From: Bacillota bacterium
GTDB lineage: Bacteria; Bacillota; Clostridia; Acetivibrionales; DSM-1351
Reading direction: 5' to 3'
Assembly: GCA_023417285.1 (NCBI GenBank)
Contig: JAEZFR010000036.1
Coordinates: 1 to 10,980 of the forward strand
Length of the DNA: 10,980 nucleotides
Positions 6,196 to 10,980 of this stretch are shown in pieces. The notes beneath the pieces were generated by a model, which worked only from the letters and a program-made list of their open reading frames with translations, did no database searches and was not told where the DNA came from. The position numbers and the translations under genes are program-made. The first letter of the stretch is position 1, and each line of letters starts with the position of its first letter.

Positions 6196-7008
6196 TTATG
6201 CATTATATTGTGGGACGACAAAGCAATCATCTAATTGCTTATGTAAAAATGAGATTGTCGTTAATATATCAATCGCGTACTGTTCTTCAACTACCCATTT
6301 GATTTTAAGCTCATGTGCTGTAACATTTCTGACCATATGTGTGATACCATTTAGCATTTCTTTTAGGCCATTTTGCTCGTTTCTTTGGGAGGAGGTTTGG
6401 AGTGAATTTAATGCCAACTTGGGATTATTTACTGAAAGTGCAAGATCAAATAGCTTAGATCCGTCCTCCGAGAGTCCAGTTTTTAATCTGACCTTTTCCG
6501 ACAAACTTTTAGCTGCCTCAAATACTGCATGAAAATAGTTTTGTTGTAGATATTCCTCTCTGCAGCACTTTAAAACATCTGGATGAATATGTCTTTTCTG
6601 TAATTCGTAACCCAGTTTTGTGGTTCTACGCTCTACCTCAGAAATTGTTGTTGCAACTACAACTTTTGTCAATTTCCCTTCCTGAGTAATTTGTAATCCA
6701 ATCATCATAAGTGGTTTATTTATATCCTCAAGAATTAAATCATAATTCCCATTATTCCCGGAAATAAATCGAACTGGATCTAAACTTTTCTTTATGAAAT
6801 AAAGAAATGAATTTGAACAGTTGTCTTGGTCTTGCTTTGTTAAAAAAGTATAATATATTCTTTTCCATTTTGTGCTTTCGTTACTTGTATCTTCGATGCC
6901 ACACTCCTGAAGTATACTATTCATTTGTGTGCCAGTCATAGTTTCTCCGAGAATTTTAGATAATGATTCTATTTCTGCTGTTGAAAATTTTCTTATTTTC
7001 TCACTCAT
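6196..7008 (-). CDS. TIGR02391 (Hypoth_Ymh)-like HEPN protein, putative abortive-infection RNase
   Basis: The start ending at 7008 has AGGAG 8 nt upstream on the - strand. The 270-aa protein has two parts. The first 85 residues read like a helical N-terminal module seen on Abi-type proteins (MTGTQMNSILQECGIED, STKWKRIYYTFLTKQ, SLDPVRF). Residues of about 145-265 match the TIGR02391/Hypoth_Ymh domain: YFHAVFEAAKSLSEKVR, then MVRNVTAHE. RNVTAH (227-232) is an intact R-x4-H motif, the catalytic signature of HEPN ribonucleases (R227, H232). Members of this group are cytoplasmic and often occur in defence islands; the trigger and target RNA are unknown. Upstream it has its own candidate promoter. 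With the PemK-like gene it forms a two-gene - strand block of RNase-type folds. I am fairly sure of the family, less so of the activity. Confidence 0.75.
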   Translation of the reverse strand: MSEKIRKFSTAEIESLSKILGETMTGTQMNSILQECGIEDTSNESTKWKRIYYTFLTKQDQDNCSNSFLYFIKKSLDPVRFISGNNGNYDLILEDINKPLMMIGLQITQEGKLTKVVVATTISEVERRTTKLGYELQKRHIHPDVLKCCREEYLQQNYFHAVFEAAKSLSEKVRLKTGLSEDGSKLFDLALSVNNPKLALNSLQTSSQRNEQNGLKEMLNGITHMVRNVTAHELKIKWVVEEQYAIDILTTISFLHKQLDDCFVVPQYNA

Positions 7009-7062
7009 AGTTATTTCTCCTAATTGAAAATATATCTAATATATAGTTGAGTATTTTCCAAT

Positions 7063-7071
7063 AGTATAGCA
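7063..7071 (-). promoter_or_regulatory. Candidate extended -10 promoter of the HEPN gene
   Basis: On the - strand TGC-TATACT (7071-7063) fits an extended -10 element (TGn plus five of six bases), placing the start near 7055 and a leader of about 47 nt before the gene. The -35 region is poor, as is usual for extended -10 promoters. Confidence 0.38.
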
Positions 7072-7136
7072 TTTGTGAAAAGGAAATAAAATGGGAATTG
7101 TGTAATATTCAGGAGCAAGGGCTGAAATTTCTGGGC

Positions 7137-7317
7137 TGGCTTCAAAAAATGCAGTCACTTTCACATTTTGACTCCAAAAACTGTCTCCAACCCAAAGTTT
7201 CATAAATTATTAAATATTAATTTATACATGTCTGGCTACAAAGAGTGAAGCTATTTTGGGTGGTTGGCTACAAAAAGTGAAGTCAGATAGGATAATTGGC
7301 TATAAAAAGTGTAGCCA
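7137..7317 (+). repeat. Iteron-like array of dyad repeats in exact 32-bp register
   Basis: Five related 20- to 21-bp units begin at 7137, 7169, 7233, 7265 and 7297, that is at multiples of exactly 32 bp. The slot at 7201 lacks a copy and instead holds an AT palindrome (ATAAATT at 7202-7208 with AATTTAT at 7219-7225). The best units are TGGCTACAAAAAGTGAAGTC (7265) and the perfect dyad TGGCTA-N9-TAGCCA (7297-7317); those at 7137 and 7169 are degenerate. An inverted half-copy lies at 7561-7574. A 32-bp spacing is about three helical turns, so bound proteins would line up on one face of the DNA. This suggests binding sites for a relaxosome or replication protein; no such protein is encoded in the window. 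Confidence 0.75.
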
Positions 7318-7337
7318 TGTGAAATATATTAGGGGTT

Positions 7338-7405
7338 TCAGGGGATGTTACCCCCTGACAAGATGCGATAGGGCGGCGACGTCTCTATTGCGTATCTTGC
7401 CGTAC
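7338..7405 (+). other. Putative origin of transfer (MOBP-type oriT)
   Basis: Two adjacent stem-loops stand out as GC-rich in AT-rich DNA. TCAGGGG (7338-7344) pairs with CCCCTGA (7352-7358). CAAGATGCG+ATAG (7359-7371) pairs with CTAT+GCGTATCTTG (7385-7399, 2-nt bulge). The second arm ends in TATCTTGC, close to the YATCCTG/Y nick motif of IncP-type (MOBP) origins, so the nick would fall after G7399. The relaxase gene itself is outside the window. The neighbouring 32-bp repeats fit accessory-protein sites. A structured leader RNA is the alternative. Confidence 0.55.
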
Positions 7406-7702
7406 TTCCCTCGCTATCTTTAGAACTAAAAATGTTTGTTATGTACAGAATTTAAGATCAGAACAGACACCAAAAGTTGGTTTTAAAAAAGTGAAATACC
7501 CCAGCCTTGTCTCTGTCATAAAATTTGGAATGCAGTTACTATATACATATTACAAATGAAAAGTTTTATAGCCAGTTACATTGCGAATGCGAAATTAAAA
7601 CAGAACATAGTTGTAAGGATGTCGAACCTCTCACTTAAATAAATGCAAGAAGCAAAAATATTTAGATGAAGATTTAAATAAATAAAAAAATTCAGGAGGG
7701 AG
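7406..7702. other. Non-coding stretch between the oriT-like region and the next gene
   Basis: No convincing gene, RNA or terminator was found. It contains the inverted half-copy of the upstream repeat (AAGTTTTATAGCCA, 7561-7574) and a weak ACCAA/TTGGT hairpin near 7468-7480. No good promoter for the gene at 7703 was recognised. Confidence 0.5.
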
Positions 7703-7903
7703 ATGCCTACGGAGAAGGAGTTTGAGCGATGTTGCAGGCTAATGGCTAAGTTAATGGAAAAGTATAGTTCTGTGGTTTTACGAGATATTGAGATGGAACT
7801 ACAATACAGACCCGAGCGATGGACAGTGAATGTGGATGGGAATAAATCAAGATTTAGTACCTATGTAAAGCGCTTTACAGCTTATCAATTAAGAGCCGCA
7901 TAG
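7703..7903 (+). CDS. Small conserved-looking protein of the element backbone, 66 aa
   Basis: The ATG at 7703 lies only 3 nt after AGGAGG (7694-7699), closer than usual, but no other in-frame start with a ribosome binding site exists. The product (MPTEKEFERCCRLMAKLMEK, then VVLRDIEMELQYRPERW and NKSRFSTYVKRFTAYQLRAA) is predicted to be helical with a basic C-terminus, and has no known motif. Proteins of this style are familiar from clostridial conjugative elements as hypothetical proteins, but I cannot name the family. Base composition is higher in GC than in the cargo blocks, which fits a backbone gene. A DNA-binding accessory role near the oriT is possible but unproven. Confidence 0.6.
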   Translation: MPTEKEFERCCRLMAKLMEKYSSVVLRDIEMELQYRPERWTVNVDGNKSRFSTYVKRFTAYQLRAA

Positions 7904-7919
7904 AAAGAGAGGAATTAAG

Positions 7920-7984
7920 AATAAGTTGATAAATTTGAGTATGAGCGGAGACATTGTGCTATGCTCCAATTTATCAAACTTATT
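7920..7984 (+). repeat. Long imperfect inverted repeat between two small genes
   Basis: AATAAGTTGATAAATT (7920-7935) pairs with AATTTATCAAACTTATT (7968-7984) with a single bulged base. The 32-nt interior can form a smaller GAGC/GCTC hairpin. No T tract follows, so it is not a typical terminator. It may be a processing or retroregulatory stem, a small RNA, or a relic of a short mobile repeat. Confidence 0.7.
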
Positions 7985-8004
7985 GGAAAGTATTATTTGA
8001 AAAC

Positions 8005-8039
8005 AAGTTGGAACAATGATAAAATAAAGTTGGGACAAT
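8005..8039 (+). repeat. Pair of direct repeats, possible operator
   Basis: AAGTTGGAACAAT (8005-8017) and AAGTTGGGACAAT (8027-8039) differ at one base and are offset by 22 bp, about two helical turns. They lie 84 bp before the start of the DUF6933-like gene, where a regulator of that gene and the one after it could bind. No strong promoter is visible; TTGAAA (8039-8044) with GACAAT (8062-8067) at 17 nt is a weak candidate. Confidence 0.5.
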
Positions 8040-8122
8040 TGAAAAGCGACAGAATAATATAGACAATACATAAAGTGGATTAATTTTAGTTGATTTCATG
8101 GATAGAGGAGGATTAACATTTT

Positions 8123-8650
8123 ATGATTATTTATTGTTCAAAAGCACTACAGATGGCACTAAAACTAAGCAAGACAGATTTTGTTACACCAGAGCAGTTA
8201 GCAATAGAGTGTAATTCATTCTATTCGTGGCATGGACATATTGCAAAAGTAGATGGTCGAAACACTATTGTCCTTATGAATGATAAAACCATGTACAGCT
8301 TACTTCTTAGGAATAAGTTGCCAAGAAGTAAAGATAAGTTTGCAGAGCTGGTGCTGGAGGCAATTCCATATACATTCGAGGTTGGCAATATTAATCAGGA
8401 AGAGATAAGAAATTATATGAGAAATGTTAATGGAATTGTTTTCGCAGAGAAGGCTGATCGACAGATTACTGGAAATATCACTCGTATGATTTTAGATATG
8501 GGATACAGTTGGTATTATGCATGGAGAGAAGATGAGACAATTCAGGCTTATGAGGCATACAAGCAAAATCGTCTTCTAAGAAAGATAGAAAAAGATTATG
8601 TTGTTCCGTTTGAGAAAATGCTAACAGCTTTATGTGGAATTAACAAATGA
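8123..8650 (+). CDS. DUF6933-like protein, 175 aa
   Basis: AGAGGAGG (8104-8111) lies 11 nt before ATG 8123, slightly long but the only good choice. The first 120 residues follow the pattern I associate with DUF6933: MIIYCSKALQMALKL at the start, then FYSWHGHIAKVDGRNTIVLM, NDKTMYSLLL, and later ADRQITGNITRM. The W-H-x-H ... R-x-T-x-x-L-x-N-D-x-T core is the most telling part. The C-terminal third, with YSWYYAWREDETIQAYEAYK, is helical and aromatic. The biochemical role of the family is unknown to me. The gene sits on the GC-richer backbone and is followed after 24 bases by the HEPN gene, so the two are probably co-transcribed. Confidence 0.65.
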   Translation: MIIYCSKALQMALKLSKTDFVTPEQLAIECNSFYSWHGHIAKVDGRNTIVLMNDKTMYSLLLRNKLPRSKDKFAELVLEAIPYTFEVGNINQEEIRNYMRNVNGIVFAEKADRQITGNITRMILDMGYSWYYAWREDETIQAYEAYKQNRLLRKIEKDYVVPFEKMLTALCGINK

Positions 8651-8674
8651 GATAGTGAATAAGGAGGCATTTTT

Positions 8675-9925
8675 ATGATTAGTATAAGTAGTTCTGATAG
8701 AAGGCGTGCAGAAAAGGGATATAAAGACTTAAAACAATATTACTTGAAAAAAGGACAGGAACCATTGGGTTATGAGGATAAACCATATACAAATTTTTTA
8801 GATATAATTTATCCCTTTGTAAAAAACCTTAAATACTATTCAAACGATTTGTTTATGTATGCAGTTGAACGATTTTTGCAAACAGATAAAACGGATGAAT
8901 ATGATATAGATAGATTGTTTGAATATATAAAAAAACACTTTGAAATTAACAAAGATAATCATTTTTTGATTTTTCCGTTACAAGGTTCAGGGCTAATAGA
9001 GGATATATATTTTTCGGAATTTTATTTATTAACACAAAAGGAAGAAGATAAAATAATAACTCAAATAGCTGATATAACAAAAATTGAATATACTAGAGTA
9101 AAAACATTTTTAGATCACACACGGAATAGTCGTTCTAGAGATTTTTTGAAATCAAATTTAATGATTATTAAAGTAGAAAACCAAACTGAAAATGTTGATC
9201 GATTTGCATATCAAATGGCGCAATTTTCGGTGGATATTTTGAAGTTAATTCATTCGGCGTTTGGAATGAAATCAAGTATATTTAGAATATCGGAAGATGG
9301 AACACAAAAAAATAGTCATGTTGCTATATTGGCAAAGGATGATTGGAGGTGTGGATTCGGATTTAGTAGGAATGCAGAATTGGGGTGCAAAATAGATATT
9401 GATTTTATGTCCACAAAGAAATATCAAGATATATTTAAATTATTGTTTTTTACTTCAATACAAAAGAATATGGATGAATTAACTAGTCGTTTTGTTAATG
9501 GATTAATGTTATATGGGAAAGCAAAAATTCAACAGAGTAATTATAGTGATGTAGATTTGGCGCTTCTGCTTTATTTGACAGTGTTAGAATCTTTGTTTAC
9601 AGAAGGAAAAAATGAAAAAAGATTACGCTTATCTGCAATTATACCAAGACTTATAGAGTATGAAGGTAAAAGCATTTCGGAGATATCTAAAGGTTTAAAT
9701 AGTTTATATATGTCAAGAAATAATTTTCTGCATGCAGGTAGAACAACTTATTTTACAAGAAATGATAAGGAAATAGAATTTTTGGAAAGAATAACTGCGC
9801 TTGTTATTATAAAATGCTTTACACTTGAAAAAGAAATAAGTAGTACTGGAGAAAAAAGAATAGATCAATGGTCAAAATATGTTGATAAGATTTTTAATGA
9901 CTTAATCATGGGTGTTGAATCGTAG
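8675..9925 (+). CDS. ApeA-like HEPN protein, putative abortive-infection effector
   Basis: AAGGAGG (8661-8667) is 7 nt before ATG 8675. The 416-aa product has a large N-terminal region without recognised motifs (1-280), probably a sensor part. Residues of about 290-400 read as an Apea-type HEPN domain: DLALLLYLTVLESLFTEG, KRLRLSAIIPRLIEYEG, and SRNNFLHAGR. RNNFLH (348-353) is an intact R-x4-H motif; in ApeA (E. coli) and other HEPN effectors these residues are needed for RNA cleavage, and cleavage of tRNA or other RNA after infection stops phage growth. The protein has no membrane segment. The gene is clearly more AT-rich than the genes on both sides, and it separates the DUF6933-like gene from the recombinase, so it looks like a later cargo insertion. 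The HEPN call is good; the trigger is unknown. Confidence 0.78.
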   Translation: MISISSSDRRRAEKGYKDLKQYYLKKGQEPLGYEDKPYTNFLDIIYPFVKNLKYYSNDLFMYAVERFLQTDKTDEYDIDRLFEYIKKHFEINKDNHFLIFPLQGSGLIEDIYFSEFYLLTQKEEDKIITQIADITKIEYTRVKTFLDHTRNSRSRDFLKSNLMIIKVENQTENVDRFAYQMAQFSVDILKLIHSAFGMKSSIFRISEDGTQKNSHVAILAKDDWRCGFGFSRNAELGCKIDIDFMSTKKYQDIFKLLFFTSIQKNMDELTSRFVNGLMLYGKAKIQQSNYSDVDLALLLYLTVLESLFTEGKNEKRLRLSAIIPRLIEYEGKSISEISKGLNSLYMSRNNFLHAGRTTYFTRNDKEIEFLERITALVIIKCFTLEKEISSTGEKRIDQWSKYVDKIFNDLIMGVES

Positions 9926-9956
9926 TTTTTAAATACATAATATGGAGGCGATATCG

Positions 9957-10980
9957 ATGAAGAAACAACTTAAATGTTACATATACACCAGAGTATCCAC
10001 TTCCATGCAGGTGGAAGGATACAGTCTGGATGCACAAAAAGATAAATTGAAAAAATATGCAGACTATCAAGAGATGGTGATTGCTGGTGAATATTCTGAT
10101 GAAGGCAAATCTGGAAAAAGCGTTGAAGGAAGACCTGAGTTTCAACAAATGCTTCAGGACATAGAAAGTGGCAAGGATAATGTAGACTTTGTTCTAGTAT
10201 TCAAGTTGTCCCGATTTGGAAGAAATGCGGCAGATGTTTTAAGCTCCTTGCAGAGAATGCAGGATTTTGATGTAAATCTAATCTGTGTGGAAGATGGAAT
10301 AGATAGCTCAAAAGATGCAGGAAAATTGATGATTTCTGTATTGTCAGCAGTAGCTGAAATAGAGCGTGAAAACATCCTTGTACAGACCATGGAAGGACGT
10401 AGACAGAAAGCCAGAGAAGGCAAGTGGAATGGTGGATTCGCACCATATGGCTACAAATTAGTAGATGGAGAATTATTGATAGCAGAGGATGAAGCACCTA
10501 TTATCCGTCTGATCTATGATAAATTTGTTAATACAACAATGGGTATTGGAGCAATTGCGGTATTCCTTAATCAAAATGGCTACCGAAAGAAAATTAGACA
10601 GAATAGCACCATGGAAAACTTTTCTTCTTCTTTTATCAAAGGAGTTTTGGACAATCCAATCTATTGTGGTAAGCTAGCTTTTGGTAGACGAAAGAATGAA
10701 AAGATTGCAGGAACTCGAAATGAATATCATGTGGTAAAGCAGGACTCATATTTACTCAATGACGGAATTCATGATGAAATCATCTCAGAGGAAGACTGGA
10801 ATTTGGCACAGAAAAAGCGTCAGGAAACAGGAGTAGGCAATGCGAAGGTGCATAGTCTTGAACACGAACATATTTTATCAGGTATTGTAAAATGCCCAAT
10901 CTGTGGAAGTGGGATGTATGGAAATGTCAATCGTAAGAAACGTAAAGACGGAACCTTATACGAGGACTATTTTTATTATG
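9957..10980 (+). CDS. Large serine recombinase (3' end outside window)
   Basis: GGAGG (9944-9948) lies 8 nt before ATG 9957, and 341 codons run uninterrupted to the right edge. The N-terminal resolvase domain contains YIYTRVSTSMQ with catalytic Ser14 and Arg12, VFKLSRFGRN (81-90) with the active-site arginines R86 and R89, and the E-region helix VAEIERENI. The recombinase domain follows (GGFAPYGYKL, 159-168; IKGVLDNPIYCGKLAFGR, from 227), then the start of a zinc ribbon, CPIC (313-316), whose second cysteine pair should lie beyond the window. Large serine recombinases integrate and excise phages and elements by recombination between short attP and attB sites. It ends the cargo and backbone block, the usual place for the integrase of clostridial elements. 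Base composition is higher in GC than in the HEPN gene 31 bases upstream. Confidence 0.95.
   Translation, partial: MKKQLKCYIYTRVSTSMQVEGYSLDAQKDKLKKYADYQEMVIAGEYSDEGKSGKSVEGRPEFQQMLQDIESGKDNVDFVLVFKLSRFGRNAADVLSSLQRMQDFDVNLICVEDGIDSSKDAGKLMISVLSAVAEIERENILVQTMEGRRQKAREGKWNGGFAPYGYKLVDGELLIAEDEAPIIRLIYDKFVNTTMGIGAIAVFLNQNGYRKKIRQNSTMENFSSSFIKGVLDNPIYCGKLAFGRRKNEKIAGTRNEYHVVKQDSYLLNDGIHDEIISEEDWNLAQKKRQETGVGNAKVHSLEHEHILSGIVKCPICGSGMYGNVNRKKRKDGTLYEDYFYY

Noticed and set aside
6161..6532. Open + strand frame of 123 codons
   Set aside because: It is entirely antisense to the HEPN gene, whose family motifs are clear on the - strand, and its translation looks like a shadow rich in Ser and Cys.
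7137..7317. Repeat array considered as a CRISPR array
   Set aside because: Units are about 20 bp and degenerate, spacers would be about 12 bp, and no cas gene is present; a protein-binding array fits better.
10154..10497. Two open - strand frames within the recombinase gene
   Set aside because: Both are antisense to the conserved catalytic and recombinase domains and have no start signals.

Overview
The window looks like part of an integrative or mobilizable element of a low-GC Firmicute, most likely a gut Lachnospiraceae-type Clostridium relative. The reasons are the AT-rich DNA, strong AGGAGG-type ribosome binding sites, a protein tail (1-267) like that seen on clostridial RumA/RlmD proteins, an oriT-like region, and a large serine recombinase that runs off the right end. 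The organism call is inference from style, not from a marker gene.

Layout. 1-574: the 3' end of a gene open at the left edge, a small unknown gene, and a very strong intrinsic terminator. 575-813: AT-rich control region with nested, mutually exclusive hairpins and a near-consensus promoter. 814-4864: a tight four-gene + strand operon, made of a 74-aa helical protein, a 636-aa GHKL/Hsp90-like ATPase, a 293-aa protein I do not recognise, and a 346-aa DUF6339-like protein with a C-terminal domain resembling the GreA/GreB C-terminal domain. This is the best candidate for an undescribed system, probably anti-phage. 4865-5318: a possible gene remnant, small hairpins, a bidirectional terminator, and on the - strand a perfect consensus promoter that reads about 150 nt into that terminator, which I read as an unannotated small RNA.

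5319-7008 (- strand): a PemK/MazF-like protein with a C-terminal coiled coil, preceded by a TIGR02391-type HEPN protein with an intact RNVTAH motif. 7009-7702: long non-coding region with five degenerate dyad repeats in exact 32-bp register (one slot replaced by an AT-rich palindrome), then two GC-richer stem-loops ending in a TATCTTGC motif, read as a MOBP-type oriT. 7703-10980 (+ strand): a 66-aa protein, a DUF6933-like protein, a 416-aa ApeA-like HEPN protein, and the recombinase.

How it fits together. Mobile-element backbone (oriT, repeats, small backbone genes, recombinase) alternates with AT-rich cargo blocks: the ATPase operon, the HEPN/PemK-like pair and the ApeA-like gene. Each block carries features of nucleic-acid-directed immunity: a GHKL ATPase, a possible RNA polymerase-binding domain, two HEPN RNase-like domains and one MazF-fold protein. 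The whole reads as a defence island carried by a transferable element. Functions are inferred from motifs and context only; no search was run.
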